Source: Oceanicaulis sp052055585 (lineage in GTDB: Bacteria > Pseudomonadota > Alphaproteobacteria > Caulobacterales > Maricaulaceae). From it: a DNA stretch of 64,000 nucleotides. Under the pieces are notes generated by a model. It did no database searches. It was not told the origin of the DNA and was given only the letters and a program-made list of their open reading frames with translations. The stretch's first letter is position 1. Each line of letters opens with the position of its first letter. Positions 45,514 through 54,511 of this stretch are shown here, one piece after another. A program made the translations under genes and the position numbers. The stretch covers positions 1,612,001-1,676,000 of the forward strand of contig NZ_CP170485.1 of assembly GCF_052055585.1 (NCBI RefSeq), given 5' to 3'.

Positions 45514-46430
45514 ATGCCGTCGCGAGCGCCCTGATCCCCATTTTCGGCGTGATCGCGCTCGGCTGGGCGATGCGGCGCTCAGGGCTTGTGCGCACGGAAT
45601 TATGGCTGGGCGTGAACCGTCTCAGCTATCAGGCGCTCCTGCCTTCCCTGCTGTTCTCGACGATTTCGCGAGCGGACTATGCGGGCTTGCCTGCAGGCTC
45701 ATTCCTGATCGCCGTGACGTTGGGCTTTGCCGTGATGGGGCTGATCTGCCTCGCCCTCAAACCCCTGCCTGTGGACGGCCCGGCCTATACCAGCCTGTTT
45801 CAGGGCGGGGTGCGCTGGAACGGCTTTGTGCTGCTGGCGCTGGCCGGAACCGCCTTCGGGACTGAGGGCAATGCGCTGGCCGCCCTCGTCTTCGCCCCCA
45901 CCGTGCCGCTGATCAATGTGATGTGCGTCATCGTGCTGACGATCTGGGGGACGAGCGATGTCAAACCCGACGCCCGCCGCGTCGGCATGCGCATCATCAC
46001 CAATCCACTCATTATCGCCTGCCTTCTGGGCGCAGCGTGCAATGCACTGGGCCTGTTCCAGACCGGCCCGGTGGCGGACACCGCAGCGCTCGCCGGGCGC
46101 GCCGCCCTGCCGCTGATCCTGATGGCGATCGGGGCCGGGCTCGACTTCTCGGCGCTGAAGGCGCGTCCCAAGCTGCTGATGCTGTCGGTCAGCCTGAAGC
46201 TCATTATCTCGCCTCTCGTATTCATACTGCTCGGGCAAATGTTCGGGGTTGAGGGCATCGCGCTGGCGCTTCTCGCCGCCATCGGCTCGACGCCGGGGGC
46301 CGCCGCCGCCTATGTGCTGGCCGCAGAGCTGGGCGGAGATGCGCGCCTGATGGCCGGGCATGTGACCGCGACCACGCTTCTAGCCTTTCTCGCCATGCCT
46401 TTCTGGATCTGGACCACCAGCTTTCTATGA
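45510..46430 (+). CDS. AEC family transporter (first of a tandem pair)
   Basis: Auxin-efflux-carrier-type membrane protein of 306 residues with about ten helices. The start ALIPIFGVIALGWAMRRSG and the mid-protein LPLILMAIGAGLDF are family features. AEC proteins carry dicarboxylates or other small anions; the substrate here is unknown. Overlaps ruvX and the second AEC gene by four bases each. Confidence 0.9.
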   Translation: MNAVASALIPIFGVIALGWAMRRSGLVRTELWLGVNRLSYQALLPSLLFSTISRADYAGLPAGSFLIAVTLGFAVMGLICLALKPLPVDGPAYTSLFQGGVRWNGFVLLALAGTAFGTEGNALAALVFAPTVPLINVMCVIVLTIWGTSDVKPDARRVGMRIITNPLIIACLLGAACNALGLFQTGPVADTAALAGRAALPLILMAIGAGLDFSALKARPKLLMLSVSLKLIISPLVFILLGQMFGVEGIALALLAAIGSTPGAAAAYVLAAELGGDARLMAGHVTATTLLAFLAMPFWIWTTSFL

Positions 46431-47341
46431 CGCAGATTATCCTCTCCGCCTTCCTGCCGGTCTTCATCGTTATCGCCCTGGGCTATGGCGTCCGCGCGCT
46501 CGGCTATATCCCGCGTGAACACTGGCGCGGGGTGAACGCGCTGAACCATCGCCTCTTGTTGCCCAGCTTCCTGTTCGCGCTGCTGGCGCAGGCGCAGTTT
46601 GAGGGCGGTAACAGTTTGACCCTCGCCGGCGTCTCGGCGCTCGGCTCTTTCATCATGATCGCGCTGGCGCTGCTGCTGGGCCGTCTGGTCAGCAATTCGG
46701 GCCGCATCACCGCACCGATGATCGCCAGCGCTGTCATGTGGAACATCGTCCTCTCTCTCGCCCTGGCTGACCGCCTGCTCGGTGAGGGAATCGCCAGCGC
46801 GGGCGCCGCTGTGTCCGCCACCGGCGTCATCATTGGCGCGGCCTCCGCCGTGGCCAGCTTTGCGCTGACTTCGGGGCGCGGCCTGCAAGCGGCGCTGCTC
46901 AAGACCGCCAGGGATCCGGTGGTGCTCGCCTGCGTTCTGGGCCTTCTGGCGAATCTCTCCGGATTGGGCCGCGTCTCCTTCCTGGTCGGTCCGATCGAGA
47001 TGATCGGTGCAGGCTCCATGGCCGTGATCCTTCTCTCCATGGGCGCGGGTCTGGATTTCAAGGCGCTCAAGGGCCGGCTCAAGGTTCTGCTCTCCGCCGC
47101 CATCCTGCGCACCTGCATCGGGCCGGTGGTCTATCTGGGGCTGGCGCTGGCGTTCGGGCTGACAGGGGATATCGCCGTGCTGATGGCGATTGCAGGCGCG
47201 GCGCCCGCGGCTGCGTTCATCTACGCTGTCGCCGCCGACTTTGACGGCGAGGCCGGACTGACGGCGGGCATGATCACGCTGACGGTGCTCACCAGTGTGA
47301 TCACCTTGCCTGTGGCCGCGGCGATAGCGCTCTCGCTCTGA
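46427..47341 (+). CDS. AEC family transporter (second of a tandem pair)
   Basis: Paralogue of the preceding gene, 304 residues with about ten helices: AFLPVFIVIALGYGVRALGY at the start and AVILLSMGAGLDFKALKG in the middle match it well. The two may act together or have split substrates. Overlap with the first copy is ATGA. About 80 bases separate it from pyrB. Confidence 0.9.
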   Translation: MTQIILSAFLPVFIVIALGYGVRALGYIPREHWRGVNALNHRLLLPSFLFALLAQAQFEGGNSLTLAGVSALGSFIMIALALLLGRLVSNSGRITAPMIASAVMWNIVLSLALADRLLGEGIASAGAAVSATGVIIGAASAVASFALTSGRGLQAALLKTARDPVVLACVLGLLANLSGLGRVSFLVGPIEMIGAGSMAVILLSMGAGLDFKALKGRLKVLLSAAILRTCIGPVVYLGLALAFGLTGDIAVLMAIAGAAPAAAFIYAVAADFDGEAGLTAGMITLTVLTSVITLPVAAAIALSL

Positions 47342-47420
47342 ACGACTGAAACACCGTTCATCTTGCCCGAACCCGTGCGCGCGCCTATACCGCCGCAAAT
47401 GCTTTTCGGGAGGCGCCTTC

Positions 47421-48425
47421 ATGGAGCGCTCAGGCTTCGCCTACGATTTTCCCCATGACAGCCTGTTGAGTGTCGGGGATCTCAACCCGCTCGACGTGCA
47501 GATGATTTTCGAGCGCGCCCGGCATCATTTCGACAATGCGCGGCGGGGCGACAAGGCGGGGAACACCCTCAAGGGTCTCACCCAGATCAATCTGTTCTTC
47601 GAAAACTCCACCCGTACGCTCGCGAGCTTCGAGATCGCCGCCAAGCGCCTCGGCGCCGATGTGGTGAACTTCGCCGCGGGCAGCGCCTCGATCTCCAAGG
47701 GCGAAAGTCTCGATGACACCGCCCTCACCCTCGCGGCCATGCGCCCGGACGTGCTGGTGGTGCGCCACAAGGCGGCGGGCGCCGCCGCGCACTTCGCCCG
47801 CGTCACCGGCGTGCCCACCGTCAATGCAGGCGATGGCGCCCATGAACACCCGACCCAGGCGCTTCTGGACGCCTTCACCCTGACCCGCCGCTGGGGCGAA
47901 GTGGGCGGTCGCCGCATCCTGATCGTGGGCGACATCCTGCACTCGCGGGTGGCGCGTTCGAACGTCTCCTTGCTGAACCTTCTCAACGCCGAAGTACGCC
48001 TATGCGGCCCCGCAACGCTTCTGCCCGCAGACGCCGATCGCTGGGGCGTGACGGTGTTTCATGACCTTGATGAAGCGCTGGAAGGCTGTGACGCCGTCAT
48101 GGCGCTGCGCATCCAGAAAGAACGCATGACCGGCGGGCTGATCCCGTCTGATCGCGAATACGCCGCGCTGTGGGGGCTCAACGAGACGCGCCTCGAACGC
48201 GCAGCGCCGGATTGCCTTGTGATGCATCCGGGACCGATGAACCGGGGCGTGGAGATTGATGGCGCACTGGCGGACGATCCCGAACGCGCCCTGATCCTCG
48301 AGCAGGTGGAAAGCGGCGTCGCGGTGCGCTCGGCCATCCTTGAGCTGATCACCGGCCGCGCGCCCAACTCCACGATTGCAGACATGCGCAACCACGATGC
48401 CGATGGTCTGGGAGACGGGGCATGA
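47421..48425 (+). CDS. pyrB: aspartate carbamoyltransferase catalytic subunit
   Basis: Enzyme of 334 residues for the first committed step of pyrimidine synthesis, joining carbamoyl phosphate and aspartate. Carbamoyl-phosphate site FFENSTRTLASFEIAAKRLG; also HPTQALLDAFTL and MHPGPMNRGVEI. ATG 47421 has GGGAGG upstream. It overlaps the following dihydroorotase-like gene by four bases; no pyrI is present, as expected when a pseudo-dihydroorotase forms the holoenzyme. Confidence 0.97.
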   Translation: MERSGFAYDFPHDSLLSVGDLNPLDVQMIFERARHHFDNARRGDKAGNTLKGLTQINLFFENSTRTLASFEIAAKRLGADVVNFAAGSASISKGESLDDTALTLAAMRPDVLVVRHKAAGAAAHFARVTGVPTVNAGDGAHEHPTQALLDAFTLTRRWGEVGGRRILIVGDILHSRVARSNVSLLNLLNAEVRLCGPATLLPADADRWGVTVFHDLDEALEGCDAVMALRIQKERMTGGLIPSDREYAALWGLNETRLERAAPDCLVMHPGPMNRGVEIDGALADDPERALILEQVESGVAVRSAILELITGRAPNSTIADMRNHDADGLGDGA

Positions 48426-49687
48426 TGCTGTTTGAGAACGCCCGCCTGGTCGACCCGGATTCGGGTCGGGACGAGTTTGGCGCCCTACGGGTGCGCGACG
48501 GCCTGATCGAGGAGATCGGCCCCGATCTCGAAGCGCATGACGACGAACAGGTCATTGATGTCAAAGGCGCGGTGCTGGCGCCGGCCCTCATCGACATGCG
48601 CTGCACCGCCGACCCGGCCTCGACCGGCGCACGCGGCGTGGACGCTGCCGCCCGCGCAGCAGCAGCAGGCGGCGTCGCCACGCTGGTGCTGTCGCCTGAA
48701 AGCGGCGGCGGTTTCCGCACGCCCGAAGACATTGCGGCCGTGAATGCGGCGGCGCTGACAAGCGCGGTCCGGCTCTATGCGGCGGGTCTTTGCGTCAGCT
48801 CGCCTGAAGACATGGCCGAGATCGGTCTGATGCTGCGCGCCGGCGCGCTCTATCTCGGGGATGGCGGCCAGCCGGTCGCCGATACGCGCCTTGCCCGTCG
48901 CATTCTGGCCTATGCGGGCGGGTTTGACGCCTGGGTCAGCCTGCGCCCGGAGGATCATGGCCTCAGCCGCGGCACGCTGGCGACCGAAAGCGATCTGTCC
49001 ATGCGTCTGGGCCTGCCCTCGCGCCCGGCCCAGTCCGAAGTCATGGCGCTCAAGCGCGATACGGCGCTGGCGGCGCTGACGGGCGCGCGCCTGATCTTTG
49101 ACCGGGTCACCACCCGTGAAGCGCTTGATGCTGTTGGCGCCGCCCGCTCTGACGGTCTGGAAGTCGCTGTCACGGTTCCGGTCAGCCATCTCAGCTTCAA
49201 CGAGATGGATACGGGCGGTCTTGATCCGCGTTACCGGCTCGAACCGCCCCTGCGCAGCGAAAGCGATCGTCAGGCGCTGATTGATGCGCTGGCCCAGGGC
49301 CACATCGACGCCATCGTGTCCGACCACACCGCCCTGACCAATGAGTCCAAAGCTCACCCCTTCCCCGAAGCCGAAGCCGGCTCGGCCACTTTGGAAGCGC
49401 TGCTGCCCGTCCTGTGCGGCCTCGTTGAGGATGGCCGGATGAGTCTCGCTGAAGCCCTGCGCCCGGTTACTTCGGGCCCGGCGGATATTCTGGGGCTGGA
49501 ACAAGGCCGTCTCGCAGAGGGCGCGCCCGCTGACCTTGTGGTGTTCGACCCGCACGCGCCCTTCGTCTATGGCCGTGGCCCCATGCAATGCCGCGCGCCC
49601 AGCGCCTTTTCCGGACGCCGCCTGTTCGGTCGCACCTTGATCACGGTCGCGGAAGGCGCGATTATCCATCAACTGGAAGATGAATAA
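48422..49687 (+). CDS. catalytically defective dihydroorotase-like protein (PyrC')
   Basis: Amidohydrolase-fold protein of 421 residues related to dihydroorotase, with the C-terminal LEQGRLAEGAPADLVVFDP typical of the family. The metal-binding HxH after strand one is missing: PALIDMRCTADP stands where PGLIDMHVHFREP is expected, and the later His pair is VPVSHLS. The SDHTAL Asp is kept. Such proteins are inactive in pseudomonads, where PyrC' is needed to assemble PyrB. The overlap with pyrB supports a structural partner role. Another active dihydroorotase should exist elsewhere in the genome. Confidence 0.88.
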   Translation: MMLFENARLVDPDSGRDEFGALRVRDGLIEEIGPDLEAHDDEQVIDVKGAVLAPALIDMRCTADPASTGARGVDAAARAAAAGGVATLVLSPESGGGFRTPEDIAAVNAAALTSAVRLYAAGLCVSSPEDMAEIGLMLRAGALYLGDGGQPVADTRLARRILAYAGGFDAWVSLRPEDHGLSRGTLATESDLSMRLGLPSRPAQSEVMALKRDTALAALTGARLIFDRVTTREALDAVGAARSDGLEVAVTVPVSHLSFNEMDTGGLDPRYRLEPPLRSESDRQALIDALAQGHIDAIVSDHTALTNESKAHPFPEAEAGSATLEALLPVLCGLVEDGRMSLAEALRPVTSGPADILGLEQGRLAEGAPADLVVFDPHAPFVYGRGPMQCRAPSAFSGRRLFGRTLITVAEGAIIHQLEDE

Positions 49688-50286
49688 TGATGCTTGATCC
49701 CTGGTATGCGGCGGCTCTGGTCGTCGGCTATGTGTTCGGTTCGATCCCGTTCGGCCTGCTGCTCACCCGGCTGGCCGGGCTTGGGGATATCCGCGCCATC
49801 GGTTCGGGCAATATCGGCGCGACCAATGTGCTGCGCACGGGCCGCAAGGATCTGGCGCTCGCCACCCTCATTCTGGATTCGGGCAAGGCGGGCTTCGCCT
49901 GCCTGCTGTTCGCCTATCTCGCCAATCCGGTCGCCGGCCTGATCGCAGGCGGCGCGGCCTTTTTCGGCCATTGCTTCCCGGTCTGGCTGAAATTCAAGGG
50001 CGGCAAGGGCGTCGCGACCTTCCTCGGCGTACTGCTGGCGGCCTCTTTCCCCGTTGGCGCGCTCACCTGCTTTGTCTGGCTGGGCATGGCGCTGATGCTG
50101 CGCATGTCATCGCTGTCCGCGCTTGTGGCGGCCCTCGCAGCCCCGGCGCTCGCTTACGCCTTCGGGCGTGAGGATGTGGCGATCCTCGCTCTCTTCCTCG
50201 CCGTGCTGCTTTACTGGCGGCACCGGGAGAATATCGGTCGCATCCTTTCGGGCGAGGAACCCAAGATCGGGGCGAAGAAGACGTGA
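49687..50286 (+). CDS. plsY: glycerol-3-phosphate acyltransferase PlsY
   Basis: Membrane enzyme of 199 residues with about five helices; transfers the acyl group of acyl phosphate to glycerol-3-phosphate, the first step of phospholipid synthesis. Family motifs are GSIPFGLLLTRLAGLGDIR, GSGNIGATNVLRTG and FKGGKGVATFLG. ATG 49687 shares a base with the stop before it; overlap with dprA is four bases. Confidence 0.96.
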   Translation: MMLDPWYAAALVVGYVFGSIPFGLLLTRLAGLGDIRAIGSGNIGATNVLRTGRKDLALATLILDSGKAGFACLLFAYLANPVAGLIAGGAAFFGHCFPVWLKFKGGKGVATFLGVLLAASFPVGALTCFVWLGMALMLRMSSLSALVAALAAPALAYAFGREDVAILALFLAVLLYWRHRENIGRILSGEEPKIGAKKT

Positions 50287-51401
50287 CGCAACGGTCCCTC
50301 TCCCCGACCGAACGCGTGGACTGGCTTCGCCTGTCGCGCACATCGGGGGTTGGACCTGTCACCTTCGCCAGACTCATCGACCGCTTCGAGACGGCCAGCC
50401 GCGCCATCGACGCCCTGCCCGACCTGTCCAAACGCGGCGGTCGCGCCAAGCCGCTCAAAGCCATCGGCCGAGATCAGGCGGAAGATGAGCTGGCGGATAT
50501 CGACCGCATCGGCGCACGTCTTCTGTGCGCGTGTGAATTCGATTACCCGGCAGACCTTGCCGCTCTTGATCCGCCGCCGCCCGTCGTCACGGTCAAGGGC
50601 TCGCTTTCCATCAAGGACAAGCCGGTCTGCGCCATGGTGGGCGCACGCAACGCGTCCGCCGCCGGATTGCGCTTCGCGGGCGATCTGGCGCGCGGACTGG
50701 GTGAACGCGGCGTGATCATTGCGTCTGGTCTGGCGCGCGGCATAGACGGCGCCGCTCATGCCGCCAGCCTTGAAACCGGGACCATCGCCGTCCTCGCCGG
50801 CGGGCTCACCTCCATCTACCCGCCCGAGCATGAAGCGCTCTATCACGCCATCGCCGAACAGGGCCTTCTGGTGAGTGAAAACCCGCCCCGCTACAGCCCG
50901 CAGGCACGTGACTTCCCGCGCCGTAACAGACTGATCTCGGGACTGTCTCTGGGCGTTCTGGTGGTGGAGGCGGCGGAACGCTCCGGCTCATTGATCACGG
51001 CGCGCTACGCGCTGGAACAGAACCGCGAAGTGATGGCGGTTCCCGGCTCGCCCATGGACCCGCGCGCCCGCGGCTCCAATCGCCTCTTGCAGGATGGCGC
51101 CGCCCTGATCCAGGGCGTGGAGGATGTCATCGATATCCTGTCCGGCGCCCGTCGCCCGAAACTCGAAGAGCCCTCTGGCGCGGATTATGAAGATGAGTTC
51201 GAGGATGCGCGCGCCCTTGATGACGCCGTCGCAGATATTCGTGAACGCATCGCAGACCTGCTCTCGCCCACCCCGGTGTCCCGTGACGAACTGGCGCGGC
51301 TGACCCAGGCGCCGGCGCGCGTCGTGCTCGCGGCGCTGGTGGAGCTGGAACTGGCGGGCCGGTGCGAAGTCTGGCCCAACGGCATGGTCTGTAGCGTCTA
51401 G
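50283..51401 (+). CDS. dprA: DNA processing protein DprA/Smf
   Basis: Rossmann-fold protein of 372 residues that loads RecA on incoming single-stranded DNA. The core shows GARNASAAGLRFAGDLARGL, ASGLARGIDGAAH, FPRRNRLISGLS and ERSGSLITARYALEQ. A winged-helix DprA domain is at the C-terminus (about 305-370). The start is GTG 50283, overlapping plsY. The stop is shared with a convergent gene through CTAG. Confidence 0.95.
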   Translation: MTQRSLSPTERVDWLRLSRTSGVGPVTFARLIDRFETASRAIDALPDLSKRGGRAKPLKAIGRDQAEDELADIDRIGARLLCACEFDYPADLAALDPPPPVVTVKGSLSIKDKPVCAMVGARNASAAGLRFAGDLARGLGERGVIIASGLARGIDGAAHAASLETGTIAVLAGGLTSIYPPEHEALYHAIAEQGLLVSENPPRYSPQARDFPRRNRLISGLSLGVLVVEAAERSGSLITARYALEQNREVMAVPGSPMDPRARGSNRLLQDGAALIQGVEDVIDILSGARRPKLEEPSGADYEDEFEDARALDDAVADIRERIADLLSPTPVSRDELARLTQAPARVVLAALVELELAGRCEVWPNGMVCSV

Positions 51402-51685
51402 GAGCGTGTGCCGTTCGTGCGCGGACTGCCATCGGGTGAGAACGGAAACAGCGTCGTGTGGTCCGCGTCCGGATTGGAGACCGGCGACTTCCGCGTCAGC
51501 TGACGGCATTCCTGTTCGATCACATGCGCGGCGGTCGCCAACATCACCGAGGAATTGTTCAGGTCCGCCCTGTGGGCGAAGTGAGACAGGGAGGCGAGCA
51601 TCTCTATGAGATAGCCTGCGGCTTCCTGCGTGGTCTGCTCACGCACGGCGGATTCGTCAGAGGCGCGGGTCGGGGGATTGGCCAT
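51398..51685 (-). CDS. hypothetical protein
   Basis: Protein of 95 residues, not recognised. The middle part is helical (EAAGYLIEMLASLSHFAHRA and SVMLATAAHVIEQECRQL), the tail is polar and likely disordered. ATG 51685 is chosen by the onset of plausible composition; the ribosome site is poor. It is convergent with dprA (shared CTAG) and divergent from topA. Confidence 0.65.
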   Translation of the reverse strand: MANPPTRASDESAVREQTTQEAAGYLIEMLASLSHFAHRADLNNSSVMLATAAHVIEQECRQLTRKSPVSNPDADHTTLFPFSPDGSPRTNGTRS

Positions 51686-51819
51686 AATCGCTTTGATTGC
51701 TCTTGGAACAACTCTGCGGGGAGCCGTAAACCTGTGCTCCTTGTCTGGCAAGCGTCAGCCCCATGTTGACAGGGTCGGGAACTATCCCCACTTTCCGCCG
51801 CCATTGACCGGACCAGCCT

Positions 51820-51848
51820 TGACGCCGGTGCGCTCCACCCTGCTATCA
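51820..51848 (+). promoter_or_regulatory. candidate topA promoter
   Basis: TTGACG, a 17-base spacer and GCTATC, close to the Caulobacter housekeeping pattern. Transcription would begin within a few bases of the topA ATG at 51857, which has no ribosome site, so the mRNA may be leaderless. A second TTGACA lies near 51755. Confidence 0.4.
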
Positions 51849-51856
51849 GTGATCAT

Positions 51857-54511
51857 ATGAACGTCGTTGTCGTCGAATCCCCGGCCAAAGCCAAAACCAT
51901 CAACAAGTATCTGGGGAGCGATTACACCGTGCTCGCCAGCTTCGGCCATGTGCGCGATCTGCCGCCCAAGGACGGATCGGTACGCCCTGACGAAGACTTC
52001 GCGATGGACTGGACCGTCGAGGGCAAGTCCAAGGAACGCATCAAGGCCATCGCCGATGCGCTCAAAGACGCTGACACCCTGATACTGGCCACTGACCCGG
52101 ATCGCGAAGGTGAAGCGATCTCCTGGCACCTTCTGGAAGCGCTGCAGAAGCGCAAGGTGCTCAAGGACAAGCAGGTTCAGCGCGTTGCGTTCAACGCCAT
52201 CACGAAAAAAGCGGTCACCGACGCCATCGCCAATCCGCGCGAGCTCGATATGGAGCTGGTGGAAGCCTATCTGGCGCGCCGTGCGCTCGATTACCTGGTG
52301 GGCTTCACTCTGTCGCCGGTGCTGTGGCGCAAATTGCCGGGCGCGCGCTCGGCCGGCCGGGTGCAATCAGTCGCCCTGCGTCTGATCACCGAGCGCGAGA
52401 CCGAGATCGAGCGTTTCGTCACCCAGGAATACTGGTCTGTGGACGCGGATGTGCGCACCGACGGCGCCGATCAGCTGATCGCCTCCAAGCTGACCCGGTT
52501 TGAAGGCGAGAAGATCACCCGCCTGACCATTGGCGAAGAGAAACGCGCCCGCGCCGCCGAAGCCGCCATCAAGGCGGCGAACTTCACGGTGGCGGCCGTC
52601 GAGGCCAAGCCGACCAAACGCAATCCGCCCCCGCCCTTCACCACCTCCACCCTGCAGCAGGAAGCCGCACGGAAGCTGGGCTTTGACGCCCAACGCACCA
52701 TGCGCACCGCGCAGCGCCTGTATGAAGGCGTCAATCTGGGCGGCGAGACGGTCGGTCTGATCACCTATATGCGGACCGATGGCGTCTCCATGGATATGGG
52801 CGCGATGATGCAGGCCCGCGACGTGATCGGCGAGCGTCATGGTTCGCAGTTCGTGCCGGAGAAGCCGCGCTTTTATTCCACCAAGGCCAAGAACGCCCAG
52901 GAAGCGCACGAAGCGATCCGTCCGACGAGCTTCACCCGTCATCCGGACGAACTGCGCCTTGAAGCCGATCAGGCCAAGCTCTACGCCCTGATCTGGAAGC
53001 GAGCCGTCGCCAGCCAGATGGAAGCGGCGCAGCTTGAGCGCACCACCATCGACTTTGAAAACGACGACAAATCCCTCGCCCTTCGCGCCACCGGCACGGT
53101 TGTGACCTTCCCGGGCTTCTTCGCCCTTTATCAGGAAGGCCGTGACGACGAAGAGGATGAGGGCGAGAACCGCCTGCCCGCCGTTCAGCAAGGCGCGTCG
53201 GCGAAGGCCGAGAAGACGCTGGCCGAACAGCACTTTACCCAGCCCCCGCCCCGCTATACCGAGGCGTCGCTGGTCAAGAAAATGGAAGAGCTGGGCATTG
53301 GTCGCCCGTCGACCTACGCCTCGACCCTGTCGGTGCTGCGCGACCGCGACTATGTCCGCATGGAAGACAAGCGCTTCAAGCCCGAGGACAAGGGCCGCGT
53401 CGTTATCGCCTTCCTGGAAAACTTCTTCGCGCGCTACGTCCAGTACGATTTCACCGCGTCGCTGGAAGACCAGCTCGACAAGGTCTCGGCGGGCGATCTG
53501 GAATACAAGCAGCTGCTGCGTGATTTCTGGAAAGACTTCCACGCCTCCATCGAGGACATCGCCGATCTGCGCATTGGCGACGTGATCGACGCGATGAATG
53601 TGGCGCTGGCGCCGCTGATCTTCCCGCCGCGTGAAGACGGCTCGGACCCCAAAGTCTGCCCCAAATGCAATGAGGGCGCGCTATCGCTGCGTCTGGGCAA
53701 GCACGGGGCCTTCGTGGGCTGCTCGAACTATCCCGATTGCCGCTATACCCGCCCGTTGGGCGGCGGCGAGCTCGATGCCGTTGAAGGCGATGGCGAGCTG
53801 GGCGCGCACCCCGAAACCGGCGCCATGATCGTACTTAAGGACGGTCGTTTCGGCCCGTATCTGGAAATGCAGGTCGAGGATGAAGACAAGCCGCGCCGCG
53901 GCTCCATCCCCAAGGGCTGGGATCCGGCGTCCATCACGCTTGAAAAGGCGGTCGCGCTGATCGACCTGCCGCGCAAGATTGGCCCGCACCCTGAAGATGG
54001 CGAGATGATCGAGGCTGGCATTGGCCGCTACGGTCCCTTCGTCAAGCATGGCAAGACCTATGCGAACCTGTCGAACGCCGACGAGGTGTTCGAGGTGGGT
54101 CTGAACCGCGCCGTGGACCTGATCGAGCAGAAGAAAGCCAATCCGCGCGGTCGCGGCGGCGCAGCGGCGGCTCCGCTCAAGGAGCTTGGCGAGCACCCCG
54201 ATGAGGGCGGCGCCATCAATGTCATGAGCGGGCGTTACGGCCCGTATGTGAAGTTCGGCAAGATCAACGCCACCCTGCCCAAGGAGATGGACCCGGCCGA
54301 GGTCACGCTTGAGCAGGCGCTGGAGCTGATCGCCGCAAAAGCGGCCAAATCGCCTGCCAAGAAGAAGGCTCCGGCGAAGAAAAAGGCCCCGGCCAAGAAA
54401 CCGGCGGCCAAAAAGGCGGATGGCGAGACCAAGACCGCCGCCAAAAAGCCCGCCGCGAAGAAAACGACCGCCAAGAAAACCACCACGAAGAGTACAAAGG
54501 CCCCGTCTTGA
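51857..54511 (+). CDS. topA: DNA topoisomerase I
   Basis: Type IA topoisomerase of 884 residues that relaxes negative supercoils. Toprim domain at the start (VVVESPAKAKTINKYLG, ATDPDREGEAI), catalytic Tyr in GLITYMRTDGVSM (about residue 305), then one four-Cys zinc finger (CPKC ... CSNYPDC, about 602-630). Three C-terminal repeats follow (GRFGPYLEM, GRYGPFVKHG, GRYGPYVKFG), then a Lys/Ala-rich histone-H1-like tail. The start of rnr lies in its last codons. Confidence 0.97.
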   Translation: MNVVVVESPAKAKTINKYLGSDYTVLASFGHVRDLPPKDGSVRPDEDFAMDWTVEGKSKERIKAIADALKDADTLILATDPDREGEAISWHLLEALQKRKVLKDKQVQRVAFNAITKKAVTDAIANPRELDMELVEAYLARRALDYLVGFTLSPVLWRKLPGARSAGRVQSVALRLITERETEIERFVTQEYWSVDADVRTDGADQLIASKLTRFEGEKITRLTIGEEKRARAAEAAIKAANFTVAAVEAKPTKRNPPPPFTTSTLQQEAARKLGFDAQRTMRTAQRLYEGVNLGGETVGLITYMRTDGVSMDMGAMMQARDVIGERHGSQFVPEKPRFYSTKAKNAQEAHEAIRPTSFTRHPDELRLEADQAKLYALIWKRAVASQMEAAQLERTTIDFENDDKSLALRATGTVVTFPGFFALYQEGRDDEEDEGENRLPAVQQGASAKAEKTLAEQHFTQPPPRYTEASLVKKMEELGIGRPSTYASTLSVLRDRDYVRMEDKRFKPEDKGRVVIAFLENFFARYVQYDFTASLEDQLDKVSAGDLEYKQLLRDFWKDFHASIEDIADLRIGDVIDAMNVALAPLIFPPREDGSDPKVCPKCNEGALSLRLGKHGAFVGCSNYPDCRYTRPLGGGELDAVEGDGELGAHPETGAMIVLKDGRFGPYLEMQVEDEDKPRRGSIPKGWDPASITLEKAVALIDLPRKIGPHPEDGEMIEAGIGRYGPFVKHGKTYANLSNADEVFEVGLNRAVDLIEQKKANPRGRGGAAAAPLKELGEHPDEGGAINVMSGRYGPYVKFGKINATLPKEMDPAEVTLEQALELIAAKAAKSPAKKKAPAKKKAPAKKPAAKKADGETKTAAKKPAAKKTTAKKTTTKSTKAPS

